Of a stretch of DNA of 64,000 bases, positions 1 to 11,522 are shown piece after piece. The stretch is from Lyophyllum atratum. Its lineage: Eukaryota > Basidiomycota > Agaricomycetes > Agaricales > Lyophyllaceae. Both the position numbers and the translations under genes were made by a program. The stretch is from positions 558,001-622,000 of the forward strand of contig JACGCN010000005.1 of NCBI GenBank assembly GCA_014905825.1, in the 5' to 3' direction. Below the pieces are notes generated by a model, which was given only the letters and a program-made list of their open reading frames with translations, did no database searches and was not told the DNA's origin. Position 1 is the stretch's first letter. Each line of letters starts with the position of its first letter.

Positions 1-1
1 C

Positions 2-1466
2 TATTCTGCTTCTTGGTCCCATTGGACTTTCCCTTGCTATGCTGAGCTTTGGCTTGTCGAACAATTTTTGGACTTTGGTTGTATCCAGGTGCATGCAGGG
101 TGTTTTCAACGGCAATATTGGTAAGCCATCTATGCCTTCTCAAGGCATATTCATCTAATTCGGTTCCAGGGGTGTCGAAGAGTGTTATGGGCGAAGTATA
201 CTGCCTACCAAGACCAACGTTTTGACTTTGCTGATTTGCAACACACTAGATCACGGATTCCACGAACATCGCGGACGCTTTTGCCATGATGCCCCTAATG
301 TGGAGCATCGGGTCTACCGTTGGGTACGTATACTAGTGTGTCAGATCATCTCTGTCTAATTTCCATATTCTAGGCCGATCCTCGGTGGCCTTCTCTCGCA
401 GCCTGCGAAGACATGGCCAGGACTGTTTGGGAGGCTCATGTTCTTCCACCATTATCCGTACTTCTTGCCTTGCGCTACAGCCGCGCTGATCGCCTTCATT
501 TCTGCAGTTATCGCCTTCATGGGCTTAAAAGAGGTACCGTATCTTCCCTTCCACCATGCGATACTGGCTCACCGTCGACTTCGCACAGACGCTGCCTTCC
601 GCTATGCATCAAGAAAAGAGGAAGACAGCTGCAGCGGTAGCGGCATCATGCATTACTCCTGGCCCCACGACTGGCCTTCTTTCTGCGGAACATGGGCCGA
701 GTTATGGTTCCGCCGCTGCGAGTGACTCTACCGTGGAAGCTGCCCCACTGGAAGAGGCAACTGAGCTTCCGCCGCCACTGAGCTCACTGTTCGTTCCACG
801 CGTCCTGCTGACGCTCCTGGTCTACTCATTCCTGGCCTTCGTGGACATGAGCTGCCAGGTCCTCCAGCCTCTCGTATACTCCACCTCAATCTCCTTGGGT
901 GGCCTCGGCTTTGACCCCTACCGCATCGGCGTCATCATGGGCACATTTGGGGTCATCAACGCCATCGTCCAGCTCACCTTCCTCGGTCGGGCAATTCGGA
1001 AGTTCGGACCCCGCACCATCCAGATCATCGCGCAGGTGAACTATGCGATTGTTCTTTCCCTTTACCCGCTCTTGAGCTTCTTCGCTAAGAGGGCTGGGGG
1101 TGCGGACGGGTATGTTTGGGCAGTGATCATCATTCAGCTTACTTTAGCCATGTCCTTCAACTCTGCCTATGGTACGTCTTGAGTCTCGGTGCTTGGAGAT
1201 CAATGGCTGATTGTGGGATAGCGTCGATACAGATATTGATCCTGGATAGTGCCCCGAACAGGGCCTCTCTCGGTGCCACTAACGGGATGGCACAGGCTGT
1301 GGGTTCCGTTATGCGATCAATTGCGCCTTCCATCGCGTCCTCCTTGTTCTCGATTTCATTACAACGTCATCTAGTGGGAGGGAACATGGTCTTCCTGATC
1401 CTACTCGGGGTCGCTCTCCTCGGAGTGCGCCTGTCTTTCCTGCTGCCGAAAAAAACTACGGCGTGA
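2..1466 (+). CDS. MFS transporter, 5' truncated by window edge
   Basis: C-terminal two thirds of a 12-helix major facilitator transporter, expected in a cellular membrane; substrate unknown. Exons begin at about 2-120 and 170-206, then one with ITDSTNIADAF, then PILGGLLSQP...GLKE (ends near 534), then about 590-1172, then about 1221-1466. Recognisable family blocks are SRCMQGVFNGNIG, GVSKSVMGE, SISLGGLGFDPYRIG and APNRASLGATNGMAQ; all recur in the four paralogues of this window. The stop is TGA at 1464-1466. The gene converges on the neighbouring minus-strand MFS gene. The central loop (roughly 600-780) is Ala/Thr-rich and diverged from the paralogues. The N-terminus lies outside the window. 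Family is firm, function is not. Confidence 0.85.
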
Positions 1467-1779
1467 AGCCGTCAGAGACATCATTCAACTCTGCTGGATG
1501 GCGTCCATGATTATGATTATGATAATGACCGATCGTCAACCGATCAGAACCGAGTCACATTCGACGGGTTGGAAGAACTAACACGTTATCATCACATTTA
1601 CGAATAGATTATTGTAGGTTCCAGCTAGACCTGGAAGAACGTATGGAAGCGGGTATATACTCCACTCATGGGCAAAACTAATAGTAATCGGAAAACCCAT
1701 GACGCGCTGTTCAAAAGATTCTGGACTTAGGACTATGCTACATGGGCCTATACTTCGCAAGCACCCTATCGTACATGTA
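1467..1779. other. intergenic region between convergent MFS genes
   Basis: No gene seen. Holds only short unsupported open frames and an AT-rich run near 1510-1530; presumably the two 3' untranslated regions. Confidence 0.6.
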
Positions 1780-3741
1780 CTATGGCACCACTCTCTCCTG
1801 GATCCACAGTTTTCGGGGTAGGGATGTAGCTACTACCGTGGCCACGGCGGCTACAGCCATTAGAACGTAGTAGACGAGATATCCGCCTAGGTAATTCTTC
1901 TCAACCGTCAATGAGAACAGCCCGTTCGCAAAGCCAGGGCCAATTCCCCTCATCACGCTCGCGAGCATCTATTTCGGGAACGTATAATTAGAGGGACAGC
2001 TGATGCTTCGTTCCACATGTAAACACACCTGGCTCAGCCCGTTCATCGCACCAAGCGACTCTGGGTTAGGTGAAGCGGCGGTGATGTACATAAAAATCGC
2101 TCCTGCGAACCTGTAAGCCAGCAGAAACGGGTCAACGTAGATGATCCTCACCGAATGCAAAGCTGAATGCAGTGGGAAGTATGATCTGTACGCCCAGAAC
2201 GATCCACAGAAGAATTACAAGGCCGAAGGTCTTTGCCAGGAGGCTAATTATAGGGAACACGAGGAACAGAGGAATAGCTGATGCTATTCCCGCCATATAA
2301 GTCTTCTTCGAACCCAGGTAGTCGTGTATTTGCGCAAAGAATAAGACCTGGATACAGCCGTTGAGCGTCCCGTAGATGGCGAGGATGTTCCCAATTGTCG
2401 AAGGAGGCAATCCTAGACCTCCGAGTGCAATCGGAGTCGCAAGGAAGAGGGGTTGGATGGCACGAAAGGTGATGTCCACAAACGACAGGGCGGCATAATT
2501 CGCAACCGCAATAATCACCTGCGGTGTAAGAAGTCCACGCAACGGCAGCAGTGCGTCCGGGTTAACAGGAAGTTTGGTTGATATAGCCGATACGACCACA
2601 CCGCTGAGGTGCAGGACTTCCTGGCTTTTCGGAGGTTGCAGAATGCTGGACACGGGAAGTGGGGATTTGACGGTTTCTTTCAGGAAAAAGAAAGTCACGA
2701 GCCAAGCGACGATAGTGACCAAGACGGGAACAATGCAGGGTAAGAAGTAGGGGAATGACTTTAGGAACTCGATTTGACCGAATACGTCTGGAAAACGTTC
2801 TGATGGACGAGAGAGATAGCCTCCTATCATTGGACCGAGCTGATCGTTCCCAGTCAATATTTTGACCGCCTTTCATGGGATTGCGCTCACCGTTGCCCCC
2901 GTGGACCATGCAAGAGGTGAGAAGGCATACACCTGGAATATGGATTCTGCATTTGACAGGGTAGACTTTTGAGCCAGATGTACTAGCTCACCCGTACTAA
3001 ATCAGCTGGGTCAACCATTTCAGCCATCATGCTACATTCTTTCTTGTCAGTCGATCTCCTTGGCTAATATTATCGAGTGTCGACCTTTTTATTACACCGA
3101 TGTTCCCATCTAAGGATGCGTAGTTCAGAAAGAATATAAAAGTCAAGGAAAACTACGCACTTAATGCACCACTGATGCATCGGCTTTGAACGCAAGGTCG
3201 CTCAACCGAACGAGGAATACGCGTCAGGTGGACTCACCTTAAGACAAGACCATAGAATGATTTGGAAAGACCGAAACATAGCATGGATAATGACGAGCCA
3301 AATAATCCGATGAGAATGACTGGTTTTCGGCCTATCCGATCGGATGTCCTACTCCAATAAAGCACCGTCATCGCTTCAGCGAAGTAAAAAAGCGATTGCT
3401 GTTCATCTGAGTATAAGGGCTCGTGTACTGCTCAAACATGTGAAACGCACCAGAAGTCCAACGTAGTATCCGACATGACTTTCGTCTCCAAAGGTGATTC
3501 CAATCTCGCGAATGAGCTGGTGTTTGGTCTTAGAAAACAGGGACTGAAGATGGACTCCTGCACGTACCTCAGGCGCAAACGGATAGATAACATGTGATGT
3601 GAGCGGCTCTAAGAGTTGAAGGAACAGTAAAATTGATAGTTGAAACCATGGAATCCTTTTGACCGACTGCAGCAAGGGGGTCACTTCGCTAGCAATGGTG
3701 ATCAAGGACGATAATGAATCGAGACGATTTGTGGGCTGCAT
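1780..3741 (-). CDS. MFS transporter
   Basis: Complete multi-exon MFS transporter of about 480-500 residues. The start (ATG at 3741) gives a short cytosolic head with SEVTPLLQ, then helix 1 (WFQLSILLFLQLLEPL), the sequence HVIYPFAPEV, and QLIREIGITFGDESHVGYY. The exon ending near 3232 has the MFS signature loop between helices 2 and 3 (SRTSDRIGRKPVIL). Small exons then encode NGNIGVIK, SMMAEMVDPADLVR and VYAFSPLAWSTGAT. The long exon (about 2148-2850) carries most of the central loop and helices 7-10, including ALGGLGLPPSTIGNI. The last exons hold the block SPNPESLGAMNGLSQ and end at 1780 after LPRKLW. All junctions inspected have GT...AG ends and keep frame, so the gene looks functional. It is transcribed in the same direction as the next MFS gene, consistent with tandem duplication. 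Confidence 0.85.
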
Positions 3742-4267
3742 AGGACGTCGACTGCACTTGTGGCTTCAAGGCTACATGTTGGCTACGTGTTAACCTCATT
3801 GCTGTTCGGTTCAGAGATAATATGGCCCCAAGATTTCCGAGCGACCGAATGGGGGCCCGAATAAGAGGAGATGTGTTCGTCCCTTGCTGCTTTGGTGGTG
3901 TCTTCGACATCCTTGCGGTACATACTGCACCGACGTGCGCGTCTACTCCTCAAAGCGCATCAAAAAACTGACAGCGCCGGGACAGACCTTTGGAAGTTCA
4001 AGCAGATGGTGATACGATCCCTGGATGTCAGGGTCAATGGAAAGGTCATTCAGAACATTGCAGCTGTCATCTTTAAGTTACCGCGAACTCACGGGGGTTA
4101 ACTTCATCCTCGTAACTTTGCCAGGTACATCCAGGTCACGCTAATGACTTTGACTGAGTCTTTCATGTTGTGAGTGATCTTGGACGATGCGTTGACATGA
4201 CGCTCAACTTGTAGCGAACTCTCAAAGTCTTAAGCAAAAGTCAGTCCCTAAAGCATCCTAGATAATC
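3742..4267. other. intergenic, promoter of the upstream MFS gene
   Basis: No gene recognised. It separates the start of one minus-strand MFS gene from the stop of the next; a 76-codon plus-strand frame here has no recognisable content. Confidence 0.5.
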
Positions 4268-6150
4268 CTATTGACCCCACACTCGTCGCGGTAGAAGCGA
4301 GGTAGCACTTAACACGATACACGCTATCATGAATAGGGCATAATAGACGAGGTATCCACCCAGGTAGTTGTGCTCGATGGACAAGGAAAAGAGTCCATTG
4401 GCAGTGGCCGGTCCGATCGCGCGCATGATGCTTGTTGTCATCTGTTCCTATCGGTCAGACGGCTCCTTGCGTAGGCACGGGTAGACGCACCTGGCTCAAC
4501 CCATGTGTTGCACCCAGCGACGCTTGGCTAGGCGCTGCTGCAGTGATATAGATGAAAATTGCACCTGGGACGACTGATGAGTATCGAACGTGAGCTTGCA
4601 CTTATGGCCTTACCAAAAGATAGCCCGTATCCAACAGAAAGTATGGCTTGAGCGCCCACCGTAACCCATAGGAGAGCGCCGAAGCCGAACGACCGTACAA
4701 GAACGCTTGCCAAAGGGAACATAAGGAACAACGGCAAAGAAAACACCAGCCCCCAAATGACCGTTCTCTTCGAACCCAAGCGATGGTGAACTCTAGCAAA
4801 GAAGAAAACTTGGATAATCCCGCAGAGTGCTCCGGAAATGGAAAGTATATTCCCAATCTTCGGCGGAGGCAGGCCTAGACCCCCAAGTTTGATAGGAGTC
4901 GCGAAAAAGAGAGGCTGTATACCGCGGAAGGCAACTTCCACAAGGGCGATGCAAGCGTAGTTTCCCACTGCGATGATTACCCTCGGAATGAGGATACCAC
5001 GCAACCCAACGGAACTTCCAGTGTCGAGCCTTGGTTTTGGGTCGTTTCGTCCTTTGAGTAACTGGTACACGGATATGGGTGACTTGTGGGTCTCTTTCAG
5101 ACAGTAGAATGTGATTATCCAGGAGATTACAGAGAATGTGGCGGGGAATGCGCAGGGAAGGAAATATGGGTATGTCTTCAGAAAGGTGTTTTGACCGAAT
5201 AGCTCAGGAAATCGATCGGCAGGCCGAGAGAGATAGCCACCGATAACTGGGGCAAACTGTCGCCCGATGAATCAGTGACACTCAAACAGTTGCCTGTGAG
5301 AAGCCAAGCTTGCCGTTACCCCGACGCACCAGGAAATTGGGAGGAACCCCCATAACTTATGTACGAACATACTGAGCTCGAGATCGAACTGATATCAGTC
5401 AACAATGGTTGGTATTCACCTGTGGTAAGTTTGACCTGTCGGTCATTTCGGACATGACTCTGAACGACCATGCCGTTACGTTTCATATAATCATCGTGAA
5501 GCACGTCAACGCACGTTTTCATGACCCCAGCATTTCCATCTAGAGGAGGCACTGGATTAAATGAAGGCAACAATGAAGATGGAAGGACGTACTTAGAGCC
5601 CCGGAAAGGCATCGGCTGTGAAAAAGATTTATCAACTGTTCAAGGGACTAGCGCCAGAAGGTAACACTTTCCTCAAGACAAGGCTCCAAAACGTCGTCGA
5701 CAGACCAAAACATAGTGAAGAGATGGACAACCCCGCCAACCCGAGCAGAATAACCGGTCTGCGACCTATCTGATCTGACATCCTCCCCCAGCAGAGCACA
5801 CCCACCGCCTCGGCTAGGAAAAAGAGTGATTGCTGTGCACGATCTCAGCAGTGATACGATTTATTCCCCATTAACGATCTGATAGACCCACCACAAGCCC
5901 GACATAGTATCCAACATGACTTTCGTTACCGTGTGTGATCCCAATGCTGCGAACGAGCTGCATATGCTTTGAGTTCGGAAACTAGACAGAGCTGAACGAG
6001 GAACCTTACCTCAGGAGCGAAGGGATAAATAACATGAGAGCTCAGTGGCTCGGCGAGCTGGAGGAGTAATATTATGGAAAACTGGGACCAAGGGATTGGA
6101 GATCCTTTCGAAGGGAGCAACGGAGTCTCCTCGTCGACTTGTGCCGGCAT
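4268..6150 (-). CDS. MFS transporter with a GC-AG intron
   Basis: Complete MFS paralogue. The start at 6150 gives MPAQVDEETPLLPSKG, very like the start of the paralogue at 25336 (MTTQVDEETPLLQAQ), which supports this start. Further blocks are HVIYPFAPEV, SIGITHGNESHVGYYVGLV, the helix 2-3 loop SDQIGRRPVILL, NGNAGVMKT, VMSEMTDRSNLPQ, LWGFLPISWCVGVT, GGYLSRPADRFPELFG, KLGGLGLPPPKIGNI and the C-terminal IMRAIGPATANGLFSL. The stop is at 4268-4270. Frame continuity requires a non-canonical GC...AG intron at 5257-5313 whose donor reads GCAAGC, the usual form of such introns. Without it the frame meets a stop, so either this minor donor class is used or the gene is damaged. Substrate unknown. Confidence 0.82.
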
Positions 6151-6767
6151 GTAGATTCAGACACCTGAGGGGATCGTCGAAGAATGGCACTAGGGATAAC
6201 TTCGGATCCACTGACTTAGTGCTGGTCTGAAAGGGCGAGATATGTTCGTGTCAGTGAATGAGTCCGGATTGACGTTGAACGTCAGATAGGCTCGTGTAGT
6301 ATAGCGGACAAGAAAAGAGCGTTTTAGTGAGACAGATGCTATACCCTTTGGGGGCTTCGTGTTCTTGGATGTGCCTTGGTATCCTCGGTAGGGACTTAGG
6401 GGTTCCATCATCCAAGGTTCGATGAAAGCCACACAAGGGGTTCCATCCACGGTTACACATGGTAGTGATGCTTCCCAGATTACTTATTTCGAGGTGGAGC
6501 CTTTGGATCGAACCCTCCCACCTGCTGGCGCGTAATGGAAGCCATCTAAGACTGGTACGATATGTATACGCACTGGGATAATAGTAGTATTAACGCACTT
6601 GGAGCTTGAAGCTCGACTACACATCTTGGGATAGCAGGAAAGCATTATCCCTTGGGAGAATGACGAGATCTCAGACAAACACAAAGGCTGTTCATAGTGG
6701 TGCACAGGGAAGCAAGAGGGAAGGACCAGTGTCGCTGGACTCAAGTTCTTGAAGTTGACAGTTTGCC
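6151..6767. other. intergenic region
   Basis: No gene supported. Two overlapping minus-strand frames near 6190-6460 and one at 6484-6792 have no recognisable domain or splice structure. Confidence 0.5.
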
Positions 6768-7400
6768 TTGACCCGTCACGTGAGTCAAACAATAGACAAC
6801 GACGAGCGGCGACGGCGAGCGGCGACGACGACCAAGTGCTTTTCCTCGACGACGAGATATGGAGTGCTCAAATCACGCAGGGAGAGTGAGCCGGAACTCG
6901 GCGCCAAGCCGCGCATCATCACGTTCAAATCCAAGACGAGATCTCATACCGCCTACGAGCGCCTTCTAGACATCGGTCTTGCACGCGGTGGGCATGCTCT
7001 CGCTGTTGCTGAAGATGGCCTCCCCAACGCTTCTCGCGGTCGGAGATGGGAGGGTGGAGGATGCGGCGCGTTCTCCACCACTATCAATCCCAATCTGAAA
7101 AAGCTGATTAAAATCCAAATCAGACGTAACACTATCCTAGGCCACCTTACCACCCATACAGCCTGCAGCCTCTCCGTCACTCCTTTTCACCAGAAGCACA
7201 GGAGCGATCCGAATCTGGGAACTCTCTCCGACTGACCAGGTCAAGTGGACCCGCGAAGAGGCACTCGCAGCCGTCAGGATCTCCGAATTCGTGGAGATGC
7301 TGGAAGGACGTGCTAATGCAGCAGCAGCAGCGGGTGGCAGGAAAGAGGATAAGCGTTTCTTTGGGAGATTATGGAGACACGCCGGGGATGCGAAGGTATG
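6768..7400 (+). other. unresolved coding-like region
   Basis: An open frame starts at 6768 (Arg-rich head). After a possible intron ending at the TAG near 7138-7140, a second frame runs through about 7141-7395. That second piece looks coding: it contains IRIWELSPTDQVKW, TREEALAAVRISEFVEMLEG and RKEDKRFFGRLWRHAGDAK, with a regular mix of charged and hydrophobic residues. The continuation downstream breaks quickly (stop near 7423). I do not recognise a family. It could be the 3' part of a short gene, a pseudogene, or the upstream part of a gene whose exons I failed to link. Confidence 0.3.
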
Positions 7401-7638
7401 CTACATTTCCTCTGTTCCCCAATAGAACTTCCCTCAATACGTACATTGGATTTGTTCGACGTGTCCTCACAGGCTCGTACGCCTCCCCCACCTCTGCACC
7501 AGTCCCCTTGTTACCAGTCACCACTCAGACCAAATGCTCGTTGCTCCGGATGTTTCTCGCACTGCATGATCCAACAGTTCTCTGATGTGTCGAGCTACTT
7601 GATATGTCAGTCTCAGAAGCCCTAGGGAACGCTGGACA

Positions 7639-8453
7639 TCATACCAGGTCGAAGGCCTCGTTCTCTTGGGATCCTAACTGGATAATACAGCGCCATTTAC
7701 ACCCATCCTCGTTTATCGGACATCCGTTCCCCCAGTCACCGCACTTGAATTTTCCTGTATGCGGGAGAGGTCACTTGTAACGCTATAGCATAGTGGCAAT
7801 GCAATACCTTTTGTAGGGTATCCGAGGAGCTTCACTCCTCCAGCCGGCTCGTGTTCATTGTAGAAGTCTTCCGAGACATCCGGAACGAAGGGGCGATCCT
7901 CCTCATGTACCATCTCGAGTTTTGCCTCTGTCCACCCTGTAACAACATGAATAGGCTTGAACAATTCTTCCTCTGCAAGTTGCGAATGGACGTTTAGCCA
8001 GTTCTGTCTCCCATCGACACCAGCTGCGCGTCCGCCCAGAGGTGATGAGGACTCCCGGGGCCCGACGCAAACAGTATCTGCGGCTAAAGGAGATACAGTT
8101 CGCATCAGCCAGGCGCAGTCACCTTGGACCACAGTCTGTTCAAAACACGACGAGTCGGAGCATATCAGAAACTGGAGATTCGATTTCGACCGTTCCTCGT
8201 GAGCCTCGAAAAGAGCGAGAAATTCGGGAGGATGATTCGCGATAAGCGGGAGATGGAGGATAGGTATGAGTGGGTTTTCGCAAGTGGGGCATATCGGCCA
8301 ATCTTCGTCCTCATGTAGGTACAGGGCGTCACCTCCTAGAATGGCGGCAACTTCAAAGTCCAGAGAGGCTCCTGACGAGACTACGGGGGTGTATGCCTTG
8401 CGAAGGATGATTTCCGACTCTTGCTGCATTGATGGACGGAGATAACGAAGCAA
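7639..8453 (-). CDS. DUF1963 (YwqG-like) domain protein
   Basis: Two well-supported exons (8453-7808 and 7754-7639) joined across a 53-bp intron give a Cys/Trp-rich protein resembling the DUF1963 family. It has GGDALYLHEDEDWPICPTC followed by NPLIPILHLPL, a central WTEAK, a DFYNEHEPAGGVKLLGYP segment and a C-terminal zinc-ribbon-like stretch (KFKCGDWGNGCPI...CKWRCIIQLGS). The stop is TGA at 7639-7641. Molecular function of the family is unknown. The true start probably lies further upstream: in-frame coding continues through about 8490-8560 (DMDRIRKYSGRLDGLLE) if the sequence just after 8480 is an intron, and another likely exon lies near 8695-8810 (TNAAVPPGSFIRRFDEITRIARR). I could not join all upstream exons in frame, so the 5' end is open and a frameshift there is possible. 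Confidence 0.6.
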
Positions 8454-8469
8454 GTGATTACCAGTACAT

Positions 8470-8893
8470 ATGTCATGCGCCTACAGCACTTCTAATAAAC
8501 CATCTAATCGCCCAGAATATTTCCGTATTCGATCCATGTCGGTGCGAGCCTTTCCCCGGGCCTCGAACTCACCGGCCAATCTCAAGACAATGATCCATCA
8601 GAGAGCAGTCGAAAATAGATCCTTAACCATAACCTGTTCTGTGCTTGCCACCGTGATCAGATCGCAAAAACGGCACTCCCGAATCATCCAACTCTCCATT
8701 GTCTGAGCGCTCGCTGGATGTTCGAATCCGTAACTCTTCGCGCAATGCGGGTGATCTCGTCGAATCTCCGTATGAAACTACCTGGCGGCACTGCTGCGTT
8801 TGTCCGATAGAAGGGGTCCTTTCTGTAGGAACTATTCTTGAATAAGTGAGTGCTTCGACGTGTATGATTTGATTGGCTTTCACCAAAGAACAT
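8470..8893 (-). CDS. likely 5' exons of the DUF1963-like gene (unresolved)
   Basis: The minus strand encodes NAAVPPGSFIRRFDEITRIA and, nearer the main exon, GEFEARGKARTDMDRIRKY. Both read as real protein, and the second joins the downstream exon in phase 0 at the acceptor before QESEIILRKAY. The junction between them was not resolved; a 53-bp candidate intron around 8595-8650 has good donor, branch and acceptor sites but leaves a phase problem. Either a micro-exon was missed or the 5' half is mutated. Confidence 0.35.
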
Positions 8894-9258
8894 GAGTCAC
8901 TATGCTGTCACCAGGGACATATCGACGATCCCGTGTCAATGTTTTAGTGTTCGCCATGTGGAGACGTTGTCTACGGTCACGAACGGATCCAGAATCCCAG
9001 CTTATTCGACACTTCCGCCCTGCCATTGTCCGTGTACTACGGCGCCACGATCTGCGAATCTTCATACATACATTTCATCGTATCAATTTGCCGCATGAAA
9101 GCGTATGTTTTCCTTCTTTATCAGCAGGACTATAGAGGGGACAATGGGTCATATGGGAACGCCTGTCCTTCGACGGCTTCTACGCACATTTCCTTTTTGC
9201 CATTGGCGCGCCTTTAAAAAGACCCAGGAGGCTGTGGTTATGCAACGGCTGACTCGCA

Positions 9259-11437
9259 ATGCGTCTTGGAAGCTATTCATCTGCTTGCACGGCAGCCTTC
9301 GTTCTCTCGTTATTGCCGGGAGGGCTGAGCGTCGACCTGCCCGTAAAAAACACCTCCGTAGTCCTCACAACCCGTGCTACCCCAGCTGGCTCGTGTATAT
9401 CCGCCCCGGATGACTCGTGTACGACCCTCACAGGAATTTGTATTGGTAAAGTCTTGAACGGACAGGTTGGTAGTAGAAATTGCATACATACCTGCATAAT
9501 TAACGATACGATTTCCAGGTCGCTGCGAACAATCTCTGGTCTTCCCCCGAGTGCTTTTCAGCTGCTTTCTGTACTGGAGTAAGGATATTCTTCTTTGTAT
9601 AAAGAAACAGAAACTCAGCTAGACTTTTTACATTTGATAGGTTGGTCCGATCCTCGATGCACTCTGTTGTGCTGGCTCGTGTGAACAGCCCTCTTCCATT
9701 AACAGCATTGACTACACCAAGGTATGTGCGATGTGGTACGGGGATTTTTGATGCTAACGAAACACCTTAGATATATGCAGCCATCGTCGGAAACTGCGCT
9801 TTTGCGGCTGGTGGATGTTCGTTAACTTGGAGTAAGCATCACTGTTATCCTATCAAATAGGGCTAGCTGCTTATTGGTTTGCACTCAGCACCTTTTGTAA
9901 ACTGGTTTTACAACACAATCCAAGCTACGGGTACCAATAGTTGGCCCCAGTAAGTGTACTTTGCTCGATGATCGGACATGTCCCTGACATCTGACTCAGA
10001 GATGGAGATTCCGTTCTCGATTGGTGGAGTAAGGTCGCAACGTGGACAAACGTAAGTGCTGCGTATACGTTTGCCGTTATAGCTAAGTAATTAATTCATT
10101 CTTTCTAGTTCTGCACAGGTGATCTCTGCGTCGACGGCGCTATCCCATATGTCAATCTCAATGATTGGACACACTTCTCTGGCGCTCCGATCGTGACCAC
10201 TCCCGGGACTCCTGGAACGAACGACCCGCAATATCTGTTTGGAGACATCGAGGACGATGTCTGGATCGTTACGCAGAATGACCCTTGCCCTTCGGATAAC
10301 GCAACTGACTGTTCTTACGACCATGGTCCACCTTCGAAGGTTGTGAACGGTCAAGTGGTTCCTGATGGCCCCGGGCAATTCGCGCGATCCATAGATACCG
10401 AAACCGCTTCGTTCCAGTCGAAACGAAAACGAGCCTTGGGTAGCTTTGGGCCTGCGATTTTAGGACTAGAAGGGTTCACTAGTTCCTCTCATCGCCCTTT
10501 GACGTCCATCGGTCCCCAGGGAAAGAATTGTCCTCCGCCTGTATTCATTGACGACGGTCGTGTCCCTGTGCCGCTCAATATCACTGGGTGCGAACAACTT
10601 GCGATAGTGTCAACTCTCAATAAATCTGTCCCGTCGTCGGTGTCGCTCACTCGCCCCGGCGATGTGACCCCTCTGAATCTGACTATGCCTCCATTCAACG
10701 ACCTGGCTACCTTAATTACCCCTGACCAATGTCAAGGAAGCACGGATACTCCAGTCCCTCTCCCTATTCTTACTTACTACTGCGACCGCCTCCCATTTAT
10801 CTGTGCCAATATCCGCGCCACTGGTCTCTTGAGCAACGATCAGATGATTCTCACCTACGATCCTTTCAATGGGAAGACGAGGCGAAACGGTGTTTGTGGG
10901 CTTGCCGTCAGGGAGGCCATGCAACAGGCGGGCAAGTGTGACAAACGCCAACACAATCCCGATTATTGGCTGGTATGCATGTCTCTGACGCAGTGTCGCA
11001 GATCACAAGCATTGATAGAACCTATCTAGATGTCATGCGATGAATTCCCTTTCAATATGGTACTCGAAGGTGGTGCAGGGAATGCTCAAGTTCGAGCAGT
11101 TCCCACTCGCGAACAGCAGTACCAGGGATCTCTTAACGCTATGATCAGCCAACTAATTCGCCTCAATGGAGATAAGACCACCAAGTGGGCCGGCCCGACG
11201 GGGAAGATGTGTCACGCCTTTATTCTACACCTGAGTGACACTCGACCCGCTGGACTGGTAGTAAAGGCTGTCGGCCAACTCGCGCGCGGCGGCGCCTTCT
11301 GGGCCGACAGAACGAACATTACCCCGACTCGGATCATCACGGATTCCAGAGCTAGCACGCCGGCGCCAGCAAGATATCCTGCTGACATTGCTTACATCAG
11401 CAAATTCACAGATTTCTGGCCGGCTTTTTCCTGGTGA
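9259..11437 (+). CDS. secreted protein with NucA/NucB-type DNase motif
   Basis: Starts at 9259 with a clear signal peptide (about 25 residues, hydrophobic core AAFVLSLLPGGL). Small exons follow, rich in Cys and Trp: VAANNLWSSPECFSAAF, CCAGSCEQPSSINSIDYTK, IYAAIVGNCAFAAGGCSLTW, APFVNWFYNTIQATG. A long exon comes next (about 10110-10974), then a 57-bp intron, then the last exon 11030-11437. The last exon opens with MSCDEFPFNMVLEGG. A Cys-Asp-Glu-aromatic-Pro-Phe core followed by Glu-Gly-Gly is the hallmark of the NucA/NucB secreted deoxyribonuclease family, so an extracellular DNase is likely. Frame is continuous and codons look normal. The end is abrupt: the stop at 11435-11437 lies inside a short repeat that may belong to an inserted element, so the natural C-terminus may have been displaced (see the piece at 23076). 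Confidence 0.7.
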
Positions 11438-11474
11438 CCAGCTCACCAGTTGCGACAACCTATGACCAGCTCAC
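11435..11474 (+). repeat. 12-bp direct repeat at left edge of the mobile block
   Basis: TGACCAGCTCAC occurs at 11435-11446 and again at 11463-11474. The first copy overlaps a near-palindrome, CTGGTGACCAGCTCACCAG, at 11431-11449. The position between the DNase stop and the Plavaka stop makes it a candidate transposon end or subterminal repeat. I found no matching copy near 23.1 kb. Confidence 0.4.
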
Positions 11475-11522
11475 TAGCCCACAAGGTCTTTCATAGAAAT
11501 AGATAATTTTATCATTTAATAT

